Source: Neostapfia colusana
Lineage: Eukaryota > Streptophyta > Magnoliopsida > Poales > Poaceae
Reading direction: 5' to 3'
DNA length: 64,000 nt
Assembly (NCBI GenBank): GCA_030760725.1
Contig: JASWHV010000005.1
Location: 94,308,622 to 94,372,621 of the forward strand
Part shown: positions 11,061-22,791 of the stretch, piece after piece
How positions within the stretch are numbered: the stretch's first letter is position 1
How the letters are laid out: the number at the start of each line of letters is the position of its first letter
Notes under the pieces: model-generated
Told to the model about the DNA's origin: nothing
The model's database searches: none
The model's input: only the letters and a program-made list of their open reading frames with translations
Position numbers and translations under genes: made by a program

Positions 11061-14000
11061 CCACCGAGTGCTCTTATATGATCTGCTCACCAGGAGGAAA
11101 GATTTCAGCAACTATGATGATTCTAAAAGCACCACTGTGCTTAGGTGGGAAGATATATCCCACCACTATGATTATTCTTGAGGGGTAGAAGATTGATGCA
11201 ATCTTAGGGATGTCATGGCTAAGCTACCATGGCGCTGTTCTGGAAACATTATCACGGACGGTTCACCTCAACTCCCACTACACCGTCCGCGGTCCGTCAT
11301 ATTAGACAATTCAGTCCGGGAAGTTTCAGCAATTAATAATACTGAAGCTCTCAAGTTAGAGGACATTCCCGTAGTCCGGGAGTATCCCGACGTGTTTCCG
11401 GATGATCTTCCGGGCATGCCACCGGAGCAGGATGTCGAGTTCAAGATTGAGCTTGCACCCGGGACTACTCCTATCTCACGGAGACCATACAAAATGGCTC
11501 CGAACGAGCTGGCTGAATTGAAAGAACAGCTCAATGATCTGTTGAACAAAGGTTTCATTACGCCGAGTTCCTCGCCTGGGGGATGCTCGGCGCTGTTCGT
11601 AAAGAAGAAGGATGAAACCTTGAGGCTGTGTGTGGACTACTGGCCGCTCACCGCCGTCACCATCAAGAACAAATACCCACTGCTCCGCATTGACATCCTG
11701 TTTGATCAGCTTGTGGGTGCAAGTGTGTTCTCCAAGATGGACCCTTCGCTTTGGATATCATCAAATAAAAATCCGGGCAGAGGATATCCCGAAGACGGCC
11801 TTCTCGATGAGATATGGCCTATATGGGTATCTAGTCATGTCTTTTGGTCTCACTAATGCTCCGGCACATTTCATGTATCTCATGAACTCGGTGTTCATGC
11901 CGGAGCTGGACAAGTTCGTTGTGGTGTTCAGAGATGATATCTTGGTTTACTCCAAGACAGAAGCAGAACACGCCGAACACTTGAGGATCGTTCTTCAACG
12001 ATTGAGAGACCATAAGTTATATGCCAAGTTCAGCAAATGTGAGTTTTGGATCAGCCAAGTGCCATTTTTGGGACATATCATCTCAGTGGAAGCCATTGCG
12101 GTTGATCCAAGCAAAATTGAACAAGTGCGGAAACTGAAAGCTCCCACTTCTGTCCATGAAGTCAGAAGCTTCCTCGGCTTAGCGGGATACTACCGGAGAT
12201 TCATTCCAAGCTTCTCCAAGCTTGCTAAGCCGATGAAAGGATTATTGAAGAAGGGAACAAAATATGTTTGGAACCCGGCATGTGAAGGAGCATTCCAAGC
12301 ATTGGTGAAGCATCTCACAACAGCCCCGGTCTTAGCTCAACCGGATACAACCAAACCCTTCGATGTGTATGGTGATGCGTCCGGTATCGGGCTCGGCTGC
12401 GTGTTGATGCAGGAAGGACGTGTGGTTGCGTATGGCTCACGCCAACTTCGAAACCATGAGCAGCATTATCCGACTCATGATCTTGAGCTTGCTGCTGTGG
12501 TTTTGGCGCTGAAAATGTCGAGGCACTATCTCCTGGGGAATTTGGTGCATCTCTACACCGACCACAAGAGCCTGAAGTATATTTTCACCCAGAAGGAGCT
12601 GAATATGAGGCAAAGGAGGTGGTTAAAACTAATAAAAGATTATGAGATTGAGATTCATTACCACCCCGGCAAGGCAAATGTGGTTGCCGACGCGCTGAGT
12701 CGGAAATCACATGTCCATAACCTCACCATTACACCGGTGGAGGAGGAAGAGCCGAGTTTATACTTGGTTCCCTTTGGATCAATCTACAACCTTGCCCTCA
12801 TCCCTACCATTAGGGAGGAGATCATTGCAGCTCAGAAAGTTGATAAGGGCATGGCACATCTCCGGAGACAGAGAGACCACGGGGAAATCAAATGTTTCCA
12901 GAAGGATGATGAGGGGACGCTGTGGTTCAATGACCGCATAGTCGTACCCCGGAATATGGAGCTGAGGAAGGAGATTCTTGATGAAGCTCACTTTTCTAAA
13001 TACTCCATTCATCCGGGCAGCAACAAAATGTACCAAGATTTGAAAAAGAGATTTTGATGGACACTGATGAAGCGGGAAGTGGCTAAGTACGTATCCGAGT
13101 GTGATACGTGTAGACGAGTGAAAGCTGATCATATGAGGAAATCAAGACTGCTGCAACCCCTTAAAATCCCGGCATGGAAGTGGGAAGATGTGACCATGGA
13201 TTTCATTGTGGGGTTACCCCTGACTTCCTACAAGCATGATTCCATTTGGGTAATCGTTGATCGATTGACCAAGTCAGCCCACTTCATTCCCGTGCATACA
13301 CATTTCAATGCCAACAGATATGCGGAGTTGTATATTGCAAGAATCCTATGCTTGCATGGAGTAACCAAGACAATAGTCTCAGACCGAGGGGCACTATTTG
13401 TATCTCGTTTCTGGGAGCAGTTGCACGCTTCTTTGGGTACTAAGCTGATTAGAAGCTCCGCCTATCACCCTCAGACAGATGGGCAAACAGAGAGGGTGAA
13501 CCAAGTACTAGAAGACATGTTGAGAGCGTGTGCCATCCACCGTAGTAGAAACTGGGATGATCATCTACCGTTGGCGGAATTCTCGTATAACAATGGCTAT
13601 CAAGCGAGTATCAAGATGGCACCCTACGAGGCTCTCTACGGTCGTAAATTCCACACCCCATTGATCTGGTGCGAGTCCGGTGAAAGGGTCACATTCGGGG
13701 TTGATGTGGTGAACGACGCCGAAGAGCTCGTTCGGATGATTCAAGCCATCTTGAAGGCCGCTCAATCCCGACAGAAAAGCTACGCTGATAAGAGGCGTAG
13801 GACGCTACACTTTGACGTCGGGGAACACGTGTATCTCCGTGTATCTCTGATGAAAGGCGTGCACCGGTTCGGCGTGAAGTGGAAACTCGCTCCCCGATTC
13901 ATCGGATCCTATGCCATCACCGAGAAGTGTGGACCAGTGGCGTATAGACTGGAACTGGCCGCACCTCTTGCTGGTGTTCACGACGTTTTCTATGTTTCAC

Positions 14001-14248
14001 AACTGCGAAAATGTCTGAAGCATACGACTGCTGTTCCCACTGAAGACATCGGCGAGCTGCAACTGGATTTGACGTATGATGAATATCCAGTGGCAATTAT
14101 AGATGAGAAGGCTCGTACCACACGTAGCCGAACGTTGTGATTCTACAAGATACTCTGGAGTAACCACACCGCCAAAGAAGTGACGTGGGAGAGCGAGGAA
14201 TTTCTTCGCTCAAACTACCCGGAGTTCATGGCGTCTCAGCACGGGTGA
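10900..14248 (+). pseudogene. A Pol (PR-RT-RH-IN-chromodomain), about five breaks
   Basis: Protease LFDSGATHN (about 10990), RT from LEDIPVVREYPDVFPDDLPG (about 11360), RNase H (DASGIGLGCVLMQ, about 12380), integrase zinc region (HPGSN...CDTC), integrase core and a chromodomain. Breaks are a TAG at 11186, a frameshift near 11280, an extra C near 11745, a TGA at 13055 (where relatives have Trp) and a TGA at 14138 (B has CGA at the site). The RT catalytic motif reads FRDD (11927-11938) where B and C have FIDD, so the residue before the aspartates is changed. The frame would end at 14246-14248 after FLRSNYPEF. Clearly inactive. Confidence 0.88.
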
Positions 14249-14301
14249 GTTCCTATTACATCGCTGTCTCTTCTTTTGTAATCTCGGGACGAGATTCTTT
14301 T

Positions 14302-14314
14302 AAGGGGGGAGGGA
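14302..14314 (+). other. A polypurine tract
   Basis: AAGGGGGGAGGGA directly before the 3' LTR TGTAAAAG; it serves as the plus-strand primer site in reverse transcription. B (27316-27327) and C (44664-44676) have the equivalent. Confidence 0.9.
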
Positions 14315-17153
14315 TGTAAAAGACCAAGAAAGGGACTTGCAAAAAAATTGTTCATCACCTCACAACACCACAGCTCTTGTGATGGATATCTCATGAACAC
14401 TTGTGAAGAGCAAGTAACCACCATCAAAAAGGTGATTAGAGGGGAAAGCCCTAACTTCCAAAAAGTAGGATTTCTACACATGAACATTAAAGGTTGAGCT
14501 CACCCCTAGACCTTATATATTCTTGGGAAGGCTCAGGCCAAATTTCATGCAAATCCAATACTTTTTGAGGCACTTTTGGAGACATTTCAAAAAGGGGCCA
14601 ATTTGAATGCAAATTCAAATTGCAGCCACTTTCATCACTTGAATTAAAAATTTGGCTTCATATTCAAACTCAGCACATTTTTCTAAGTTAGTCCACCAAT
14701 TTTTATCCCCATTGGACTTCATCTTGTCGGGAGCCAAATTTGCATTAATTCAAAACTGAATTTGAATTTCAAATTCAAATGGCCAGCAAATTTAGCCAAA
14801 CCGGTTTCAAACTTAGGAAATAAAATTCAAACAATGACTTGGAGGCTAAGTCTCTCATTCAATTGTGAGTAGATGGGGTCTTTTCAGAAAAAACAGAAAT
14901 GAAAAATTGGAAAAGAAATTAGAGGGGGAAGGGCCCACTAGTCAGTGACTGTGCTCAGGGGAAACCGACTCTGTGCCGTCGGTCGGCCGCCGGGGGCTGT
15001 TGCCGCCTCGCTGCCTAGATCGTGCATGTGCCAGCGCGTTTGGATCAGCTTGTGCCCCCCCTCCCGATCACCACGTACACGGCACGATCGGGTTTCGCTT
15101 GCCTCCCCTGCCTGCGCCGCTCTGCTTAGCTCCCGCGCACGCGAAAAACAGCAGCGGCGACCGCACCTCCGAGCCTCGGCGCGCACCGGTGCCGATCATA
15201 GATCGCTCATGGTCCCTGCAGTAAAAAGGAGCACCAAGGTGTGCTCTAGCTGTTCCCCATGCTGCACCAGCGAGTTGCACTGGGTTGTGCGCGGTTTAAG
15301 CTGTCGAAGTCAAGAAACCGGCGGAGCTGTGCTTCGGCTCACCGTCGACAGCCCAATCCAGCCATCTTCCCTGACCACGTGCTACCCAAGAAAGGTGCGT
15401 AGGGATCCCTAGATGGTGTAGCCACAAACCATTCGGCAAATAATCCATTGGGTAGTAAGAATTTTAGAAAGTCCTGAACCCTAGTGCAACGGATCGAGTT
15501 CGGCAAAAACCAAAAATTCGGCTTACACGTTGAATCAATGGTCAAGCCAGCTTGCAAGTAGCTTCTACACCTCCTAGCGTCCCTCGTCGAGGAAGAACTG
15601 AGCACAACCGTCCAGAAATGGCCGAGTTATAGCAGTTTCCATAGCCGCCGGTGCAAACACGGCTCGGGTCGCCATCGAGAGTGGGTTTGCAGGCATTTTT
15701 AGCTTCTGAGGCTGCTCACGTCGGATTCCTCGTGACCCACTGGTGCTCCCCGAGCAAACTGTAACTCTTTTTATGCCTCAGAGAGCGAGAACAACCTCGC
15801 CGGAGTCCTAACCTCCGCGGTTGATGTCGCGCGGCCATTTCCGGTCACCGCTGGTGAGCTCCGACCCCCGAGGCAAGTTCCACGTGGCGAGATAGGGCTA
15901 GGCGGCCAGTTCTAGCGCTGGGGGCGGTCGGGAAGTCAGTTCCGGCAAACCTCGCCGGAGAGCGCCGCCGCCGAACCCCGGGCGCGGGCGAGGAGGAAGA
16001 AGGCGGGTGGTGGGGCCCACCCACAGAGTTTAAACATTTTGGGATTCTCCAGTTTAGTTCAAACTTCAAATGCATATAACTTTTGCTAGGATTCTCCAAA
16101 TTTAATGAATTAAAGTTTGCTGAATTCAGATTTTTGAATAATTTCCAGCAACAAAAATTTCAGCTCATGAAACTTAATGGTTTTCCAGAATTAATTCCCT
16201 AAAATTTAAAATGTTAGGAATTTTATCTGGAGAATTACTTTATGAAAAATTAGGAAATTTGGCTGGGAGGTTTATTGGAAAATCCTTGAGTCACAGTAAA
16301 ATTTTCAGACCCATCAAAGTTCATTTAGTCCCCCTAATGGTGTGATTAAGGGAACTGCCCAGAGAAAATAGAAAAATGTACAGAAACATTTTTCAGATTT
16401 TCTCAAATCTTGTTTAGGGCATAACTTCATCTAGAATTATTCAAATGACATGAAACCAATTCCACTAGAACCATCTCAAATTCTAGTTTCCAGAAAGTAA
16501 TGGTTGGAGACATGAAAACCCCTGAAATTCCTTATAGGATCTACTAATGACCAAATAGGATTTAATTTGTACAAGGCTCAAATGAACTTTGTTTCAAATG
16601 AAACTTGGTCAAGACTCTGCTTAGGACTCTACCAACCCACCATAAAAAAATTTCAGGACCAAAGGGGAGGGATAGCTAGAGTTATAGTCTTTACATATTG
16701 AATTTCAAACGTTGCATTTAAATTGACATATAGCATATGGCTTACGTGTAGTCGCTGAAGGCGAGGAAACTCCAGAGGTGCTCGATTTCCTTCTTCCGGA
16801 CGAAGCCCTAACCACTGACCAGCAGCAAAAAGGCAAGGCCAGGTTTGCATTAATCCATTTTGCAAAGTTTTGCTTGATGAATACTTAGTATGTGGTATGA
16901 ATGTGCATTAGGTGTAGGATGGATGAAACCCAAGTGCATAACCAGATTTTTCCACAAGAGTGATGGTAGTATCTAAGGCCTCGAGTAGACAGGCTATGCT
17001 TAATGACTCATAGAACTTCGGTACAAGTCGAGTAGTTGGAATCTACTGGCGAGTTAGGCTTGGGACACACGGGATTGGTTCGAGTGATGTGAGATCACTT
17101 TAGTAATTAAATGAGACTTGGCAGGGGCTAGGGCGCAACAAGAGGAAGTCTTG
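14315..17153 (+). repeat. A 3' LTR, proximal part (split by B)
   Basis: It starts TGTAAAAGACC after the polypurine tract. AT-rich U3 with repeats of AAATTCAAAT type (about 14590-14800), then a GC-rich segment (about 14930-16010) like the probable leader start of B, C and D, then AT-rich sequence. Near its right end it has the hairpin GAGTAGTTGGAATCTACT (about 17030), shared with B, D and E. Open frames in the GC-rich part (for example 14945-15412) are not conserved between LTR copies, so they are not genes. E (50221-53591) aligns along its length. It ends at the TSD of element B. Confidence 0.87.
17149..17153. repeat. Target site duplication of B, left copy (TCTTG)
   Basis: TCTTG precedes the B 5' LTR and recurs after the 3' LTR at 31434-31438. 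Joining the flanks gives GAAGTCTTGTGTGCGCAGCC, which matches the uninterrupted E LTR near 52865-52884. Confidence 0.95.
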
Positions 17154-20100
17154 TGTAAAAGTCCCAAAACTTGTAAATGGAAAACTTGAGCTATGAATAA
17201 AGTTGAGTTTAAATACAAAAATGGGACATGCAAAAACTTTTGTTTACTCATGAAAGTGTGGGCATGTGCAATAAAACTTTGAATTCAGTTTGAACTAAGA
17301 GGGTCACTTCAAAAGGAAGAAGGGCATTTCCAAAAGGGGAAAATTCAAACTGTTGTTTAAGAAGTTGTACTTGCAATTGCCAACTCAAAAATCAGATGGC
17401 ATATTTGAATTCTTCAGGTCCAAATTATGTGAAAGGCAAATTTAGAGGAAATTTTGAGGTACTTTGATATGTATATCAAAGGGACTTGTAAATTTCATCT
17501 AAATTTGAATTCGAATTTTAAACTGAACCCCAACTTGTCAAATTGTCAAATGACTCTTGCATTTGAGTACCTCATGGCTGAATTTGCACTAGGCCAAAAA
17601 TTGGAGATCTTTTGGAGGGAGGAGCTGTGGGACCCCTTTGTCATTGAGAGGGGGGAAATTAACTTACTGCCTAAGTCTCAATTCTTTGTTTCACTCGGCC
17701 TCTGAACCGGCGAGGGCGACACCGAGGCAGCAGTCACCGCCACCTCCCGAGCTGCTCCAAAGTCGGTTGCTCGCACCCTTATCAACTCCACCGAGAGAGC
17801 GTCGCCCCACACAGCCGTCTCCCACCACTGCCGACGCTATCTCGTGCCTTTCCTCGCCGAGTTGCTACCGCCTGGAGGAAACCGCGCAGTTCATCGGCGC
17901 CCGGCCGGCCCGACGAGTCACACGCCGCGCTGAGCCCCTCCGCAGCATCACCAGCCCTCACTGAACGTGGCCGGCGCAAGAAACAGGTGCTAACTCCACA
18001 AGAAACCCCCGGCGTCCAGCTCAGTTGTCTCCGCGGCACCGGGGAAAGTCGCCACGACAAGAACCCGTTGCCCGGCCGCCACAGGGCTTCTCCCCTCGAG
18101 CTGCAAAAGCAAGAAGGTTCGCTGATGTCCCTACTCGCTTCACCGCAACCCCGGCTGCCTGTCACAGACGGTGCTCGCCGGAATTTCGATTTTGCCATCG
18201 ACATGCAATAATAACTGAGGGGAGAAACTCGGAAAATTTGCCTCACACATCGAACCACTCCTCACCAGACTTGGAAACTTAGCTGTAGACGTTCGTGCGA
18301 GCACGTGGGATCAGTAACTAGGGAGAACCGTTGAGGAAACCCTCAGTTCTTCGAGTTTTTTGAGTTTTCACCGAAATCGACCTAGGTCGCACGGTGAGCC
18401 CCTAGTTGCAGACGTTTATCGCGAGATCAGAGCCCTGGACGTTGCTCCCAAGGTCGTGGCGATGCTGTAGGAGCTAACCGGAGCAAGCTTGGAGCATTAC
18501 AGTGCCCTAGCGACGTCGCCGAAGTTGCCGAAGCTACTGTCGCCGTCGCGCCTAGGGTTCCGGCCATCCTCGATCTGAGATGAGACCGGCAACGTGTTCC
18601 TCGCATGGAAATATGCAGGGGCGGCGAAAACTAGCAAGTTCCGAGGGCCAGAACCCCTTTCCGGCGAGGGCTCCGGCGAGCCCGGCGGCAGGGGTCGCGC
18701 GGGAGAAGGAGGAAGACGAAGGGGGTCGGCCCCACTCGTCAGCGGCGGGAGTTAAACATACGGGATCCTCTGTGGCCTCGTATCAAAATGTGACAACGCG
18801 GGGACGAGTCTGTGACCCCGTGTGGCGTGGTTCTCGCAGCTGACACGTGTGCGATGGGCCCGCGGTCAGAGTTTAAACATTTCCCCGGTTTATTCAAATA
18901 ACAGATTTGATAAACTTTGGGAGGGCATAAATTTTGCTAGGAAGCTCCAAATTTAATGATGATTCAAATTGGGTTGGGTTAAGGATGAAAAACTCTATCC
19001 AAATATGCAACCCAATTTGCATGAAAACCAATAGAAAATTCTGGAAAATTCTTTAAACTTTTCAGCAAAAGAATTTTAGAGGGAATTTGGTTCATCCAAA
19101 AATCCTAAAATTTTGGCAGATTATTCTTTAGGATGTTAGGAGACTCATGTAAAAGTTTCAGCTCATTTCGAGTTGATTTAGTTAGGGTAATTCTGGTTTC
19201 AAGTTTCTGTATTCAAATGAATACAGAAACATTTTCAGAGAATTTCCAAAACTTGGAAATTCAGTTCTGGGCATTCCTTAGCTCCGAAATCCTAGGAAAA
19301 TTCATGCATGCTTCCTGAGCTATGTATGAAATTGTAGTTCACTTGAATTTGCATGAAAGTGCAAAATTATTCAGAATTAATTCCTTTTTGCCTAAATTCT
19401 TAGGGAATTGTTCTGGGTGATATACCTACTGAAATATTCTGAATTTTGGTCCAGAGGACTTTATTGTGACAAGGTACCCACATGAAAATTTTCAGCTCCA
19501 TTGGAGCTCTGGATCACCACTATCCTGTTCAACCTATTTAGATGAGTAGCACGCAAGTGACGAAATGTAATTATCACTTGATCATGTTGCTTCACCCAAA
19601 CTAAACCACTAGCCCCAGTGTCATTTTAAATTCTTAAACAGAGTTCCAGTTTTAAACTTGTCTTTAGCACTTGTTAGCGAAAGTTTTACAATTAAACATG
19701 TATGCATATTCATAACGTGTAGTGATTAAACGTGGAAAGTGAACAAGGAGAAGTTGAGCTTGGATCAACGAACAAGAGGGGCAGGGATTAACTTCAAGTC
19801 ATCAGCAACTAACTTCATATTATCTGACTTTAGTCACCTGCAAAACCAAGGCAGGCCCCGGTTTGCATTTAAGTTGTTTTCTAAAGTTTTTACTTTGTTC
19901 ACTACTATGGGTCAAAGTTTGTATGTGCATTAGGTCAAGGATGTTTTATACTCCACTTGCATGACCAAAAAGAACCCTGGGATCAAGGGTAGAATGGTTT
20001 CATCACTGTATAATAAGGCCGTGCTAAATAGGCTAGGACATCCGGTAGAAGACGAGTAGTTGGAATCTACTCGCGAGTTATAGTTCAGAGTTTTATAAGT

Positions 20101-21262
20101 GTGGTTGGAAGGGAGAGGCAAACTAAAGTTTACATTTCTAAAGATGACACCGGGCAGAGGGGTTAGGCAGTGACAAGATGAGGTCTTGGTCGAGTAGCTC
20201 TGCCTGTGTCGATTAAAGACCGATGCGTGGGCCGCGTCCAGGAGCAAGTATTGAGTTGTGTACCGGATGCTTACTGATATATGGGAACCAGGAAACCGAT
20301 GTACCAGGTTCACTGGATTGTAGAGGCATACCACATCGTCTCATTAGACCTATGAGCCTGAGACGGCGCAACCGGTTCTACAGTCTAGTGTCCTGCGAAA
20401 GGTTGCCACATACGACGTAATGAAGGACGCCAGATTTGGGTCTTCAGAGGCGGGCGTATGTGTCGAGTTATCCGGGTAGTGTTTGATTCGAATCACCGTC
20501 CCTCGCGGTTATTGAGTACCGCTTGCTCCCATGTTGTGACGTAGTAATCAACTTGTGTGGAATCAGTTTGCAAAAGTTTAATTGCTGCTATGGTTACTGT
20601 AAATTGCATGAAAACCTTGTTTGAAGTAGAGATAGAGCAAACTAAAGTTATTTTCCACATTGGGACAAGTAACATTGGAATGAAGTGTTTCTTGTTTGAT
20701 TGTGGAGTTCCAATGTTGCTGGGCGCAAGGTCACTACTATTATGGCTAAAATCTGAAAGTTAAGGATGAACTCGTAGGCGAGTCTTTTCGCAAATTGCAG
20801 GATTAGGTCTTAAGTTACCCTCATGTAGAGTTGCATGCTTTAGGAGAGACGGTTAAGTCTTGCTGAGCCTTTGTGCTCACTCTTGCTATATGAGTGGTTT
20901 TGCAGGTTAATATGACGTTATAAAGAAGGTTGTCCGGTGAGACTCGGAAACGTCCGAGTCATGTTACACATGGAGGACGTAGCCGCTGCCATGTCTTCAT
21001 GTTTCTAGCGAGAGGAGTCCGCGGGCTGGACCTCTTCTCGAGTGCTTCCTAGATATTCGACGTGAGATGTTATAGACTTTCGCTGTAGCTATTTTATGTA
21101 AAGTATTTACAAAGAACAGTTGTAAGATTTCGCTTTGATTTATGTAATACATTGTTCCTTATATGTGTGCTGTTGGGTGCCGCATAACACGGCACCACCC
21201 AATGCGATTCCCGGGCAAGGTACTCCGTCCCTGTGACTGAGCGGGACGGCGGGGTCCCGTCA
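17154..21262 (+). repeat. B 5' LTR (4109 bp)
   Basis: Begins TGTAAAAGTCCC and ends CCGTCA. U3 is AT-rich to about 17640; a GC-rich segment (about 17700-18860) follows GGGACCCC...CATTGAGAG, a motif also found in C and D, and may be the transcript start. The middle is AT-rich with AGCAAAAGAATTTTAGAGGG shared by C and D. The last 1.2 kb is the most conserved part: a GAGTAG/CTACTC hairpin near 20055, TTTTGCAGGT at about 20900, ATGTAATACATTGTT (about 21142) as a candidate poly(A) region, and two hairpins at 21173-21202 and 21225-21249. No convincing TATA box was found. Frames in the GC-rich part differ between the two LTRs and are not genes. Confidence 0.93.
21173..21249 (+). promoter_or_regulatory. 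B U5 double hairpin before the primer site
   Basis: Hairpin 1 pairs TTGGGTG with CACCCAA (21173-21202), with an extra CCG/CGG step inside. Hairpin 2 pairs CCGTCCC (21225-21231) with GGGACGG (21243-21249). The same pair is present in C (about 38247-38330) and the B 3' LTR, with partial forms in A, D and E. It lies 17 bases before the primer site, so it may act in reverse transcription or RNA folding. Confidence 0.6.
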
Positions 21263-22790
21263 GTGTGGTATCAGAGCCGCATTAGTAATAGCGCATGGAG
21301 TATGGATCGTATTACGACAAAAAAACTTAGGATACGGTGAGGAAACGGTATTAGGACCACATAAGGACTATAGTAGTATAGTTACTTAAAGTGGCATGAC
21401 TAACATACTTTTTATAATTCTAAATTTTGATTATGTAACGACGCACCTACGCTCAGGTAAGCATGGTAAGGAACACCACCGAAAGTGGTTCAACTTCGGT
21501 TAGCTCCCCTGACGAGGAATGTGGTTCAGGGATAGGTCTCACAGCTTGGTGTGAGACGTTAATATGAGACTCTTGGACTCTTCATGTTCCTGAGTTCATA
21601 TGAAACGCTGATCCCTAGCGTGCATTAGGCAAGTAAGTGGAGACCCCATCGTGTGGTCAGTAACGCGATAGTGTGTTCGTCTGGAAATAGCCCAGGAGGA
21701 CATACGCAGCGCTTGCCATCGGCGTGCCCTGCAGGGCAGTAGGTGGTATCCGTTGGGTTGAAAACATTCCCAACCGTGAAGACCCGTTCATGACATACTT
21801 GGATTCCCCGTCGTGTGGTGTGGAAACACGATCACGTACCTTGAGACGTGGCTTAACTCAAGGACGGCCGTATGGCAATGATACGGGCGTTTGTATTTAC
21901 TTTCAATTATAGAACTGCCTGAAATGAAACAACCTTTGAGTGCACCACTATTGAGTGTTCTTCTGCAGGTACTAACCACGTACGTATCCCGTGTAGTACA
22001 CGTGTGCGAGAGACCGTCATAGTGCCACTGATAATACGTATATGCCAGTATAATCCGGGTAGGATTTTCTTTTGGTAAGGCAACGTAGTACCGACATGAT
22101 TCTTACGGTGCATCGACACCGTACTAAACATATAATGATTTATGAACTAACTTTCAACTAAAAATGGAAGTTTGAAACAAGTATTAGTTACTGAACTCTT
22201 ATTTTGAGCTAAGATTCAAATGAGAGCATGACTAGGCGTCAAAGTTTTCAAAAACAGAGTGCTCTGTTTCTGGCAGAAATTCTTGCTGGACTTTAACAGA
22301 GCATAACTCTGAGTAGCTTTAACCAATTAAGGTGTATGATACAGTTTTAGAAAGATCTTTAAGTGCTCTACAACGTCCTTTTATATCTCCAGAGCAAAAT
22401 CACACATTAAGTTGGTGAAAATCCAGTTGAAGGCAAACTATTCAGAACTAGGACAGTAGCAAAAACCTCTCTGGACCTTTCTGTTTTTAAGCCATAACTT
22501 CCTGTAGAAAAATCCTTAAGGAGCACATAAGTACTCGTTGTAAAGATACTGAAGTTTACTAAAACTTTGGTATTGAACTCAAGTCAAGAATCGGTATATA
22601 ACTTGAGTAAATTTTGGAGTTTGTGTGAACTGATCAGGGTAGCCCAGCTGATTAGTTTAGCGTACTTCAGATTTGTTTAAACATGAATGTGGTTATGCTT
22701 TCATAAAGTTCATGACATGTTCATGTTTTACTTATCTTTACTTACTAATGAAACAAAATTTTGATTCACTCAAAATTTTGTTTCGTGCAG
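21263..22790 (+). promoter_or_regulatory. B leader with candidate intron (donor 21456/21457, acceptor 22790)
   Basis: About 1.5 kb between primer site and gag without a significant gene. A strong donor-like CAG|GTAAGCA occurs at 21454-21463. The leader ends with TTTCGTGCAG at 22781-22790, one base before the gag ATG. TACTAAT (22744-22750) and CACTCAA (22766-22772) are branch-point candidates, and the region before the acceptor is T-rich. Between donor and acceptor lie the 14-bp palindrome TGCCCTGCAGGGCA (21725-21738) and the AAACAGAG/CTCTGTTT hairpin (22252-22269), both conserved in C and E. A second CAG|GTACTAAC lies near 21968. Splicing is inferred, not shown. Confidence 0.55.
21266..21280 (+). 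other. B primer binding site (initiator Met-tRNA)
   Basis: TGGTATCAGAGCCGC lies 3 bases after the LTR end and is complementary to the initiator methionine tRNA 3' end. Confidence 0.93.
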
Positions 22791-22791
22791 T

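Larger units (their letters stand above)
8451..17153 (+). mobile_element. A: Tekay-type Ty3/gypsy element, 5' truncated (main part)
   Basis: The sequence from about 8451 matches the gag leader of elements B, C and E (for example CGTGTAGTATACGTGTGCG), then gag, pol and a polypurine tract at 14302-14314. The 3' LTR starts at 14315. The 5' LTR, primer site and first part of the leader are missing. The 3' LTR is interrupted at 17153 by element B and resumes at 31434-32501. The domain order PR-RT-RH-IN-chromodomain and the motif FGLTNAPAHF identify a chromovirus of the Tekay type. E at 50221-64000 is the same or a very close family. Confidence 0.88.

Noticed and set aside
21263..22790. Short frames in the B leader (for example 21724-21912) as upstream genes
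   Set aside because: Not conserved in length between B, C and E; no recognisable domain.
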